Shown here one piece after another: positions 1-5,899 of a DNA stretch of 12,728 nt (position 1 is the first letter of the stretch; every line of letters starts with the position of its first letter). The stretch lies in assembly GCA_030612385.1 (NCBI GenBank), contig JAUWNZ010000013.1:1-12728 (forward strand), written 5' to 3'. The stretch is from Pseudomonadota bacterium. Lineage in GTDB: Bacteria; Desulfobacterota; Syntrophia; Syntrophales; JADFWA01. Below the pieces are notes generated by a model. The model had not been told where the DNA came from, did no database searches, and was given only the letters and a program-made list of their open reading frames with translations. The position numbers were made by a program, and so were the translations under genes.

Positions 1-1283
1 TGATCGGGACCGATTACCCATTGAATCTTGGGAACATCCGCGCACGCGGCAGCCCTCACCATGCCTGAACCGTATTTGCCGATGCCGGCATATTCTTCCT
101 GAGTACCCACCATGTATCCGGGAGAATTCTGTATATAGAGAATCGGTATCTTTTGTGAGCAACAGCGGATAACCCATTCGATGGCCTTCCTTGCGGAATC
201 CACAAAGATCACCCCGTTATTATTGCTTGCAACGATCCCTACAGGAATTCCTCTGAGGTAAATCTTGCCGCATAGAATGTTATCGCCACGACCGGGATTG
301 TAATTGCGTTTATACTCGCTGAATTCGCTGTCATCCGCTATACAGGCAATTACTTCCCGAACATTAATCCCTCTATAAATATTTTTCGGTAGAACCTCAT
401 ATAAGTGGTCTGTTGTAACCTTTGGTTCTCTTGACTCACGCCGTTCAATATGCAGCTGTTGTCTCGGATCATAGGACAATAATTCTCTCAGTTTTTCGAT
501 ACCCTCATCCTGTGAGCGAACAAAATGATCTGCCCCGCCGGATATGCCTGTATGAACCTTAGCTCCCCCGAGATCTTCCATGGTGACATCCTCACCGATG
601 GCTGATTTGACCATAGGTGGTCCGCCCAAAAATGAATAGGATATCTTGTCAATCATGATGGATTCACAGGCCAGATAGACTATGTAAGCGCCGCCCGCCG
701 TATTGCCGCCGGTACTCAGGGTGTATTGCTTCAGCCCTTTTGCCGACATCCTGCACATATTGTGGAAAAAATGCCCGAATTGTCCTCTCCCTGGGAACAC
801 CCCGCTTTGCATCGGCAGAAAAGCGCCCGCAGAATCTGCGATATAAACACAGGGAATTCCACACTGATCTGCTATATCCTGGGCGCGCAGATGCTTCTTG
901 CAATTTATAGGATAATAAGCCCCCGCTTTAACACGGCTGTCATTGGCGATAATCATCGCCCAGTTGCCATGAACCTTACCCAGGCCTGTAGCCAACCCGG
1001 CGCTGGGGACATCCATGGCAGATTCATAGTTGATGCCAAAACCGGCGCCCCTGCTGAGTTCCAGAAACTCGGTGCCCGGATCAATAAGCTGTTTTATGAG
1101 CCGGCGAACCGGCTTCTTTCCCTGCTTTGCCAGACGATCGATCTGCTTTTGCCCCCCCGGACTGTAAGCCTTTTCCCACAACTCATAGATTTTTTCTTCT
1201 TCGCACACCCAGTGTTTTCGATTCTCTTCATGTTCCTTCTCTTTTTTAAGTTTGCGCGATTCTCTCTTCGGTTTTTCAGACAT
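1..1283 (-). CDS. Acyl-CoA carboxylase, carboxyltransferase subunit (partial, C-terminus beyond window)
   Basis: This is the biotin-dependent carboxyltransferase (crotonase-fold) subunit of the propionyl-/methylcrotonyl-CoA carboxylase type, which moves carboxyl from carboxybiotin to an acyl-CoA in the cytoplasm. The frame is open from an ATG at 1283 to the window edge, 427 codons against roughly 510-550 in the family. A lysine- and glutamate-rich, probably helical N-terminus (residues 1-40) comes first. The first oxyanion-type motif, TGGNTAGGAY, is at 191-200, and the segment GGPPMVKSAIGEDV followed by LGGAKVHT is typical of MCC/PCC beta chains. Near the edge are QNSPGYMVG and PKIQWVIGPD, so the cut falls just inside the second oxyanion loop. 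AAAGGAG (1294-1300 on this strand) supports the start. The substrate cannot be fixed from this part; methylcrotonyl-, propionyl- and glutaconyl-type enzymes are the alternatives. It follows the permease genes on the same strand after a 154-bp gap with no clear terminator. Confidence 0.9.
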   Translation of the reverse strand, partial: MSEKPKRESRKLKKEKEHEENRKHWVCEEEKIYELWEKAYSPGGQKQIDRLAKQGKKPVRRLIKQLIDPGTEFLELSRGAGFGINYESAMDVPSAGLATGLGKVHGNWAMIIANDSRVKAGAYYPINCKKHLRAQDIADQCGIPCVYIADSAGAFLPMQSGVFPGRGQFGHFFHNMCRMSAKGLKQYTLSTGGNTAGGAYIVYLACESIMIDKISYSFLGGPPMVKSAIGEDVTMEDLGGAKVHTGISGGADHFVRSQDEGIEKLRELLSYDPRQQLHIERRESREPKVTTDHLYEVLPKNIYRGINVREVIACIADDSEFSEYKRNYNPGRGDNILCGKIYLRGIPVGIVASNNNGVIFVDSARKAIEWVIRCCSQKIPILYIQNSPGYMVGTQEEYAGIGKYGSGMVRAAACADVPKIQWVIGPD

Positions 1284-1437
1284 TCCCCTACGTCTCCTTT
1301 CAGATGTTATAATCTCTTACCGCAAAACAACTTCACGATCAAAGAGATAACTACCTCACTCTTCTAATTCTTAATCAGGTGGCGAATTGGCAAAATGCCT
1401 TTATCGTTGCCTGAACCCGTGAACGGTTGCCTGTCTT

Positions 1438-2271
1438 TTATCTTCTGAGCCTTGGGTCAAGAGAATCCCTTATTCCCTCTCCCAGCAAGTTATAGCCGAG
1501 TACCGTTATCAAGATAGCCAGGCCTGGATAGAGAGACAGCCACCAGGCGATATCTATATTGTCCTTGCCCGCAGTGAGGATATTGCCCCAGCTCGGCGTA
1601 GGTGGCTGAACCCCGATTCCAAGGAAGCTGAGCGCTGATTCCGTCAATATGGCCCCTGCAACTCCGAGCGTTGCCGCTACAAAGACAGAGGCCATGGCAT
1701 TGGGAAGGATATGGACAAATATAATGCGTGGATCGCCGGCGCCGATAGTCCTGGCTGCTTGCACAAAATCTCTCTCTTTAAGTGAGATAAAATCAGCCCT
1801 GATTAGACGAGTAATTCCCATCCACCCTGTCGCGCCTATAACGATCATTATATTCCAGATGGAGGGTTCGAGGAATGCGATCACTGCCAGGATGAGGAAG
1901 AAAGCGGGGAAGCACAGCATGATGTCAACAAACCTCATTATGGTAATATCAACCCATTTCCCGTAATATCCCGCTACAGCCCCTAAAATGATTCCTATCA
2001 CTATGGCGATACCGGTGGCGACAAATCCTACCTTCAGAGATATTCTTGAGCCCCAGATCATCCTGCTCAAGACATCACGTCCTAATTGATCCGTTCCGAA
2101 AAGGTGATTGCTCGAAGGGGGGGAGAGAACCATCCGGAGGTTGATTTCACCGGGGTCATAGGGGGATATCCACGGCGCAAGCAGAGAAATGATAAATAAC
2201 AAAACTACCACAATTCCTCCGGCAAGCGCCATCTTGTTTGTGAAAAATTTGTGCCAGGAAACTCCTCTCAT
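1438..2271 (-). CDS. dppC: ABC peptide/nickel-type transporter permease, DppC/OppC family
   Basis: Inner-membrane permease of a peptide/opine/nickel-type ABC importer that pairs with the DppB-like protein encoded just upstream. From the ATG at 2271 it is 277 residues, normal for the family. An N-terminal membrane helix lies at about 14-33, followed by the family signature HLFGTDQLGRDVLSR (56-70) and further helices at about 83-101, 115-135 and 140-152. The EAA loop that contacts the ATPase is at about 169-192 (QAARTIGAGDP, then HILPNA), and the C-terminus ends SLDPRLRR. The frame can be opened further upstream (to about 2370), but those extra 33 residues are translated from the 2310-2387 repeat and have no family counterpart. 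GAGG at 2277-2280 is well placed for the 2271 ATG. No ATPase or solute-binding gene is visible here, so the importer's other parts must lie outside the window or elsewhere. Substrate unknown. Confidence 0.92.
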   Translation of the reverse strand: MRGVSWHKFFTNKMALAGGIVVVLLFIISLLAPWISPYDPGEINLRMVLSPPSSNHLFGTDQLGRDVLSRMIWGSRISLKVGFVATGIAIVIGIILGAVAGYYGKWVDITIMRFVDIMLCFPAFFLILAVIAFLEPSIWNIMIVIGATGWMGITRLIRADFISLKERDFVQAARTIGAGDPRIIFVHILPNAMASVFVAATLGVAGAILTESALSFLGIGVQPPTPSWGNILTAGKDNIDIAWWLSLYPGLAILITVLGYNLLGEGIRDSLDPRLRR

Positions 2272-2309
2272 ACATACCTCGTTAAATAGTCGAGTAGGAA
2301 CATTAGAAC

Positions 2310-2387
2310 GATTGCTTTCTTTTTTTAACTCGAAACTCAAAACTCGAAACTCGAAACCGTGCCTGAACAAGGTTTTCGTTCAGGCAC
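2310..2387. repeat. Dispersed repeat, copy A, with 10-bp perfect hairpin
   Basis: About 77 bp that match 4965-5041 with roughly seven substitutions and no gaps. In order it has a T-run, four heptamers AACTCGA/AACTCAA (2327-2354), then the perfect inverted repeat GTGCCTGAAC (2359-2368) / GTTCAGGCAC (2378-2387) around a 9-nt loop. It lies between the dppB stop (2391-2393) and the dppC start. Read on the minus strand, the palindrome begins 3 nt after the dppB stop. It could act as a processing or attenuation hairpin inside the dppB-dppC transcript. It lacks the left terminal inverted repeat seen with copy B. Confidence 0.85.
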
Positions 2388-2390
2388 TAA

Positions 2391-3365
2391 TTATGATACC
2401 CTGATCCTTGGGTCCGCCAAGGCATAGGAGACATCCGCTATTAGATTACCGAGGAGGGTGAGAACAGCGCCAATTACCAGTATTCCCATAATAACAGGGT
2501 AATCCCTGGCCATAACGGACATATAAAAGAGCTGCCCCATTCCCGGTATGGCAAATATTGTTTCAAAGATGACGCTTCCTCCTATAAGCCCTGGGATGGA
2601 GAGACCCAGTATCGTTATAACGGGGAGGAGCGCATTTCGCAGAGCATGCTTATAAATCACCGTCATCTCACTTAAACCCTTCGCTCTCGCTGTCGTAATG
2701 TAATCCTGTCTTATCACCTCCAGCATACTTGACCTCATATACCTCGAGAGTCCGGCAAGCCCGGTTAGCGCAGAAAGAACCACTGGGAGTATAAGGTGCT
2801 TAATTAGATCGATAAGCCCTTGAAAAGGCGGAAGATATTCGTAGTTTAAGGATCTTATGCCTGAGATCGGGAGCCAGCCGAGATTCACACCGAAGAGTAT
2901 CATCAGAAGAAGCGCCAGCCAGAATGTAGGTATGGAAAAACCGACAAATACAAAGACGGCTGAAATTTTATCAAAAAGTGAATCCTGATGGACGGCTGAA
3001 AGGACGCCGATCGGTATGGCTGCACCAATAATAAGGATCATTGAAAGTATGTTTATGAGAATAGTGATCGGAAGTCTTTCCAGTATCTTATCCACTACCG
3101 GCCTGCGATCGAGGGAAAAGGATATTCCCATATCGAGGACGGCGAGTCTTTTGACCCAGGATATGTACTGCTGGTAAAGAGGTTTATCCAGTTCATACAT
3201 TGACCTGAGCCGTTCCTTTAATTCGGCCCCCGCCTTTGGATTCATCTGCGTTTGAATATCCGTTGGGGAACCAGGGGCAAGATGCATAACGACAAAGCAG
3301 ATTATAGTGATCCCTATAAGGAGAGGAACCATAAAGATCAGTCTCTTGATCAGATACTTAAGCAA
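2391..3365 (-). CDS. dppB: ABC peptide/nickel-type transporter permease, DppB/OppB family
   Basis: Membrane permease partner of the DppC-like protein, 324 residues, full length. The N-terminus [20 protein letters not shown] is the typical first helix. The periplasmic loop (30-100) contains HLAPGSP and LDKPLYQQY and ends before the second helix (about 100-122). Further helices lie at about 135-160, 188-205, 245-265 and 290-312. The EAA loop is at 222-249 ([20 protein letters not shown]), followed by the family motif [14 protein letters not shown] (267-280) and a C-terminus ending [10 protein letters not shown]. The start is a TTG: an in-frame TGA lies a few codons upstream and AGGGAG sits 7 nt before the TTG, so no other upstream start fits. 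It is the first gene of the minus-strand group; dppC follows after 119 bp that hold a hairpin repeat. Substrate unknown. Confidence 0.93.
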   Translation of the reverse strand: MLKYLIKRLIFMVPLLIGITIICFVVMHLAPGSPTDIQTQMNPKAGAELKERLRSMYELDKPLYQQYISWVKRLAVLDMGISFSLDRRPVVDKILERLPITILINILSMILIIGAAIPIGVLSAVHQDSLFDKISAVFVFVGFSIPTFWLALLLMILFGVNLGWLPISGIRSLNYEYLPPFQGLIDLIKHLILPVVLSALTGLAGLSRYMRSSMLEVIRQDYITTARAKGLSEMTVIYKHALRNALLPVITILGLSIPGLIGGSVIFETIFAIPGMGQLFYMSVMARDYPVIMGILVIGAVLTLLGNLIADVSYALADPRIRVS

Positions 3366-3535
3366 GCTGCGGTCTCCCTGTACACGTCACTATGGCTCAC
3401 GGTTTTAAACCCTTAACCTCTTGAATAGTTTCTCTGCGGTGAATGCTTACAAGATTCGTAAATACCTGAGTGAACCTGAGCGGTTACTGCTCTCCTTATC
3501 ATAACTCTCTCCTATAGACAATGACCGGTTTCGGA

Positions 3536-3567
3536 TTGACACCGCCCCTGAATTCTGTTACTAAAAT
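3536..3567 (+). promoter_or_regulatory. Candidate sigma-70 promoter for rsfS-comF
   Basis: A perfect -35 box TTGACA (3536-3541) is followed by either TACTAA at 17-bp spacing (3559-3564, 3 of 6 consensus matches) or TAAAAT at 20-bp spacing (3562-3567, 5 of 6 matches). A start site near 3574 would leave a short leader ahead of AAGGAGG at 3594. The -10 assignment is uncertain. Confidence 0.4.
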
Positions 3568-3577
3568 AAACAGTATG

Positions 3578-3592
3578 TTATCATAATGATAA
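3578..3592. promoter_or_regulatory. 7-1-7 AT-rich palindrome, possible operator
   Basis: TTATCAT-A-ATGATAA is a perfect inverted repeat just downstream of the candidate promoter and directly abutting the AAGGAGG sequence. It could be an operator or a weak hairpin at the ribosome-binding site. The half-site order is opposite to the classical Fur 7-1-7 motif, so no regulator is named. Confidence 0.35.
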
Positions 3593-3688
3593 TAAGGAGG
3601 GCAGGCAATTCTTTACGAAGTACGTGAATCACGACCAACGCAAAGCGGGGAGGTAGCGTCTATCGCAAAAGAGGATGATACGAAAAAA

Positions 3689-4024
3689 ATGATTTTTCGG
3701 TGTATAAAAGCAGCGCTGGAAAAAAAAGCCGGCGATATTGTTACCCTTGATGTAAGGGGGTTGTCATCCTTTACTGATTATATGATAATCTGCAATGGGA
3801 GTTCCGACAGGCAAGTTCAGGCAATTGCGGCATCCATTGAAGAAAGTTTAAAAAAGTTTCGGATACTTCCCCTTGGAATCGAGGGAGAAAAGTCCGGCAA
3901 GTGGATACTCATGGATTACGGTGATGTGATAATCCATATCTTCTATGAATCCACACGAGAGTTTTACGATATTGAGAGATTATGGTCGGATGCGCCCAGA
4001 ATAAAACTTGATGTGGATATTTAA
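3689..4024 (+). CDS. rsfS: Ribosomal silencing factor RsfS
   Basis: RsfS/Iojap family protein that binds L14 of the large ribosomal subunit and blocks subunit joining, lowering translation in slow growth. The 111-residue product has the family core almost throughout: DIVTLDVRGLSSFTDYMIIC, GSSDRQVQAIAASIEESL, LPLGIEGEKSGKWILMDYGD and the closing HIFYESTREFYDIERLWSDAP. The usual partner gene nadD is not visible upstream. The annotated ATG has only a distant GAGGA upstream (13-nt gap). The same frame stays open back to 3596, and the strongest ribosome-binding site, AAGGAGG (3594-3600), lies 7 nt before an in-frame ATT at 3608, so a 27-residue longer form from a rare start is possible. comF begins inside the end of this gene, so the two are probably cotranscribed and translationally coupled. 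Confidence 0.93.
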   Translation: MIFRCIKAALEKKAGDIVTLDVRGLSSFTDYMIICNGSSDRQVQAIAASIEESLKKFRILPLGIEGEKSGKWILMDYGDVIIHIFYESTREFYDIERLWSDAPRIKLDVDI

Positions 4025-4745
4025 AGATGCCCTGATGGGTCTTGTCGATACTGTATTCCCCCGCATATGTGTGGTGTGCGGGGCTGTGCTGAGCGGCAAC
4101 CGGAAAAGCTGCTTCTGCTCTAAGTGCCTTTCAAGGATAAGCTTTATCAAACCGCCGATCTGTTCATGTTGCGGCTTTCCCTTTATTGATTACGGAGGCG
4201 CAGATCATTTCTGCAGTGAATGTATATCCTTACCGCAGTATTTTTCCATTGCCAGGTCTGTAGGGAGATATGAGACATCCCTTCGGGATGCCATCCACCA
4301 GTTTAAATATAAAGGGAAGATAGCTGTGGGTGAAACCCTGGGGAAATTGATGGCTGAATACGAATATGATTCTTTCAGCATAGAAGATTACTCATTGATT
4401 GTGCCCGTCCCCCTTCATCCGAGGAGATTGAGGGAACGAGGCTTCAATCAATCCGTTGTACTGGCAAGAGAGATTGCAGGAGAACACTCTATAAGTCTGG
4501 ATTTTACGATTCTCAAAAGAATGATTTATACGGAACCGCAGGTCAATCTGGACAGAAAGAAGCGGGGTTCAAATGTTAAGGGCGCCTTTAAGATAATGGA
4601 TAGTGAAGGGGTGAAGGGCGAAAGGGTTATACTAATAGATGATGTTTATACAACCGGCAGCACTGTGAGGGAATGTGCGCGTGTATTGATCCGGAGTGGA
4701 GTTGCGGAAGTGGCGGTTCTCACTCTCGCCAGAGCAGTTTTTTAG
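4011..4745 (+). CDS. comF: ComF family phosphoribosyltransferase-like protein
   Basis: ComF/GntX-type protein, linked in other bacteria to uptake of single-stranded DNA and to DNA metabolism; its exact reaction is not settled. It is 244 residues from the ATG at 4011. The N-terminal zinc-binding part has cysteine pairs C20-x2-C23, C36-x2-C39, C51-x2-C54 and C68-x2-C71. The family motif PVPLHPRRLRERGFNQ lies mid-protein, and the type I phosphoribosyltransferase PRPP loop VILIDDVYTTGSTV is at 206-219. It overlaps rsfS (stop at 4022-4024) and lacks a good ribosome-binding site, which fits translational coupling. A TTG at 4008 would add one residue. The final G of its TAG stop is the first base of a GTAACTACC repeat, so the gene ends exactly where an intergenic element begins. 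Confidence 0.93.
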   Translation: MWIFKDALMGLVDTVFPRICVVCGAVLSGNRKSCFCSKCLSRISFIKPPICSCCGFPFIDYGGADHFCSECISLPQYFSIARSVGRYETSLRDAIHQFKYKGKIAVGETLGKLMAEYEYDSFSIEDYSLIVPVPLHPRRLRERGFNQSVVLAREIAGEHSISLDFTILKRMIYTEPQVNLDRKKRGSNVKGAFKIMDSEGVKGERVILIDDVYTTGSTVRECARVLIRSGVAEVAVLTLARAVF

Positions 4746-4764
4746 TAACTACCTTAGGTTGTCA

Positions 4765-4806
4765 GGTTCACGGTTCACGGTTCACGGTTCACGGTTCACG
4801 GTTCAG
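4765..4806 (+). repeat. Heptanucleotide tandem array (GGTTCAC), 6 units
   Basis: Five perfect GGTTCAC units followed by one GGTTCAG, without interruption. Located in the comF-rfaE2 gap, inside the 4745-4902 element. Confidence 0.95.
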
Positions 4807-4821
4807 CGGTTAAAAGCTGTC

Positions 4822-4877
4822 AACACTGAACACTGAACACTGAACACTGAACACTGAACACTGTTCACTGTTCACGG
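4822..4877 (+). repeat. Heptanucleotide tandem array (AACACTG), 6+2 units
   Basis: Six perfect AACACTG units (4822-4863) followed in the same 7-bp register by TTCACTG and TTCACGG. Each unit offers TGAA opposite TTCA of the GGTTCAC array upstream, so the two arrays can fold on each other imperfectly. Confidence 0.95.
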
Positions 4878-4904
4878 TTGATCGCTATACCTCAATAATT
4901 AATA

Positions 4905-5039
4905 CCTGAACGAAAACCCCGAAATATGGTTTTCAATTTTGTTTAGAAATTTCAAACTCGCTGAGATTGCTTTCTTTTTTTAACTCAAAACTCGAAACCC
5001 AAAACTCAAAACCGTGCCTGAACGGGGTTTTCGTTCAGG
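4905..5039. repeat. 135-bp element with 16-bp perfect terminal inverted repeats
   Basis: CCTGAACGAAAACCCC (4905-4920) is the exact reverse complement of GGGGTTTTCGTTCAGG (5024-5039). The enclosed DNA has no ORF. Its right half is copy B of the repeat described at 4965-5041. The size, perfect ends and lack of coding capacity fit a MITE-like element. It ends 13 bp before the rfaE2 ATG, so it may contribute the promoter or leader of that gene. Confidence 0.8.
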
Positions 5040-5041
5040 CA
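4965..5041. repeat. Dispersed repeat, copy B, with hairpin upstream of rfaE2
   Basis: Ungapped match of about 90% to 2310-2386. It has the same T-run, period-7 AACTCRA-like units and hairpin (GTGCCTGAAC 5014-5023, loop, GTTCAGGCA 5033-5041). A GTG inside it opens the rfaE2 frame early, which yields a false 13-residue N-terminal extension. Confidence 0.85.
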
Positions 5042-5052
5042 ATAGTTACGTT

Positions 5053-5547
5053 ATGAATAAGGTCTATTCAAAGGAAAAACTGGCTGAAAGGCTTGACAGG
5101 CACAGGAACCGTGGGGAAAGTATCGTCTTTACCAATGGCTGTTTCGACATTCTTCATGTTGGACATACAAGGTATTTAAGGGAAGCTAAAAAAATGGGAG
5201 ATGTGCTGGTAGTCGCCCTCAACAGCGATTCATCTGTGAGAGCCATCAAGGGTGAACAGAGGCCGCTGGTTCCTGAGAATGAAAGGGCGGATGTCGTGGC
5301 GTCCCTTGAATCTGTGGATTACGTGACAGTATTTGATCAGAGCACACCCCTTGAGCTGATTGAATATCTGAAACCTGATATTCTCGTAAAAGGTGGAGAC
5401 TGGGCGGAGAAAGATGTGGTCGGACGAGAATCGGTAAGAAGGCGAGGGGGTAGAGTGGTCATTGTTCCGGAAATTGAAGGGGTGTCAACGACAAATATTA
5501 TTGAAAAGGTGAGAAATGCGGTAACTGCTCAGGTGGGTAGGTTGTAG
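5053..5547 (+). CDS. rfaE2: D-glycero-beta-D-manno-heptose 1-phosphate adenylyltransferase (RfaE domain II)
   Basis: Cytoplasmic nucleotidyltransferase that makes ADP-heptose for the LPS inner core; here it stands alone rather than fused to the RfaE1/HldE kinase domain. From the ATG at 5053 it is 164 residues. The nucleotide-binding signature TNGCFDILHVGHTRYLREAK (27-46) contains HVGH at 35-38. ALNSDSSVRAIKG is at 55-67, PENERADVVASLESVDYV at 74-91 and the closing STTNIIEKV at 145-153. The frame extends back to a GTG at 5014, but those residues come from the intergenic repeat. No strong ribosome-binding site precedes the ATG. The last codons and stop (5521-5547) lie in another repeat family, giving a tail VTAQVGRL that the family would not normally have. 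The gene implies a Gram-negative with heptose-containing LPS. Confidence 0.93.
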   Translation: MNKVYSKEKLAERLDRHRNRGESIVFTNGCFDILHVGHTRYLREAKKMGDVLVVALNSDSSVRAIKGEQRPLVPENERADVVASLESVDYVTVFDQSTPLELIEYLKPDILVKGGDWAEKDVVGRESVRRRGGRVVIVPEIEGVSTTNIIEKVRNAVTAQVGRL

Positions 5548-5562
5548 GTAGAAGGTAAAAAA

Positions 5563-5609
5563 ACAGTGAACAGTGAACAGTGGACAGTGAACAGTGGACA
5601 GTGAACAGT
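5563..5609 (+). repeat. Heptanucleotide tandem array (ACAGTGA/ACAGTGG)
   Basis: Six units in perfect 7-bp register, alternating ACAGTGA and ACAGTGG, plus a partial seventh. It begins 15 bp after the rfaE2 stop. Confidence 0.95.
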
Positions 5610-5613
5610 ATTT

Positions 5614-5648
5614 TCTGACCACTGACCACTGACCACTGACCACTGACC
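5614..5648 (+). repeat. Heptanucleotide tandem array (ACTGACC)
   Basis: TCTGACC followed by four perfect ACTGACC units. The CACTG in each unit is the complement of CAGTG in the preceding array, so the pair can form a long, regularly mismatched hairpin just after rfaE2. That is a possible terminator-like structure, but no U-tract follows. Confidence 0.95.
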
Positions 5649-5674
5649 TTCAGCCTGACTACGTGAGTAGTCAC

Positions 5675-5899
5675 CATCCAATAAGCTGTTTCTTCACCTT
5701 TTCCCCTTCAACATTCGATGTTGGACGTTCGATGTTCAATGTTCATTCTTTTCGGTAAATCTTCCACTCTCAGCCCATCTGTCCGATTAGTTGTCATGTT
5801 TTTTGCGAAATCATCATTTTTATCTTTACAAAGATGATTTGACTATATAGTCTTAAAAGGTTATTGGAAATTTATATTAAGAGGTGGATTGGTTGACAA
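5675..5899. other. Upstream region of the dksA-like gene with degenerate heptamer array
   Basis: 5707-5748 reads as six degenerate heptamers in one register: TTCAACA, TTCGATG, TTGGACG, TTCGATG, TTCAATG, TTCATTC. Beyond it lies AT-rich DNA with a perfect 12-bp palindrome, GACTATATAGTC (5841-5852), and the candidate promoter. No gene is visible. Confidence 0.7.
5825..5852 (+). promoter_or_regulatory. Candidate promoter/operator of the dksA-like gene
   Basis: TTTACA (5825-5830) and TATAGT (5846-5851) resemble -35 and -10 boxes but with a short 15-bp spacing. The -10 lies inside the perfect palindrome GACTATATAGTC (5841-5852), which could be an operator. An alternative -35, TTGACT (5839-5844), lacks a good partner. 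Confidence 0.3.

Larger units (their letters stand above)
3366..3688. other. Divergent intergenic region between dppB and rsfS
   Basis: These 323 bp separate the minus-strand permease genes from plus-strand rsfS-comF, so promoters for both directions should be here. Visible features are a copy of the GTAACTACTCAGG family in reverse form (CCTGAGCGGTTAC, 3474-3486), a TTGACA box (3536-3541), a 15-bp palindrome (3578-3592) and a strong plus-strand Shine-Dalgarno sequence AAGGAGG (3594-3600). A 29-codon minus-strand frame (3413-3502) is present but not convincing. No convincing dppB promoter was picked out by eye. Confidence 0.6.
4745..4902 (+). repeat. ~158-bp TIR-bounded element at the comF 3' end
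   Basis: Opens with GTAACTACCTTAGG (from 4745), continues to GTCAGG at 4766, and closes with TACCTCAATAATTAA (4888-4902), a degenerate reverse complement of the family end TACCTGAGTAGTTAC (11 of 15). The interior is filled by two heptanucleotide arrays. Its length and layout parallel 5521-5674 and 6295-6449. The right end is the weakest part of the assignment. Together with 4905-5039 it accounts for the whole comF-rfaE2 gap. Confidence 0.6.
5521..5674 (+). repeat. ~154-bp TIR-bounded element overlapping the rfaE2 3' end
   Basis: The left end, GTAACTGCTCAGG (5521-5533) extended to 5547, matches the reverse complement of 12671-12697 at about 21 of 27 positions. The right end at 5648-5674 is CTTCAGCCTGACTAC followed by GTGAGTAGTCAC. 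Between them are two heptamer arrays of opposite sense. The left end supplies the last eight codons and the TAG of rfaE2. Confidence 0.7.

Noticed and set aside
1..1283. Frameshift in the carboxyltransferase gene
   Set aside because: The frame set by the ATG at 1283 reads continuously into the recognisable QNSPGYMVG and PKIQWVIGPD segments at the edge.
664..1367. Frames of 79 codons (minus) and 213 codons (plus) over the carboxyltransferase
   Set aside because: The real gene is a continuous minus-strand frame running off the window edge; these are out-of-frame shadows.
1284..1437. Promoter for the carboxyltransferase (TATAAC at 1307-1312 on the minus strand)
   Set aside because: A start site there would fall on the ribosome-binding site and no -35 box has acceptable spacing.
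3413..3502. 29-codon minus-strand frame upstream of dppB as a leader peptide
   Set aside because: It overlaps a copy of the GTAACYRCTCAGG repeat and has no regulatory residue run or attenuator beyond it.
3578..3592. Fur box upstream of rsfS
   Set aside because: The palindrome is TTATCAT-A-ATGATAA, the reverse half-site order of the Fur 7-1-7 motif, and the downstream genes have no iron link.
4765..5648. CRISPR-like look of the regularly repeated short units
   Set aside because: Repeats are contiguous 7-mers with no unique spacers and no cas genes nearby.
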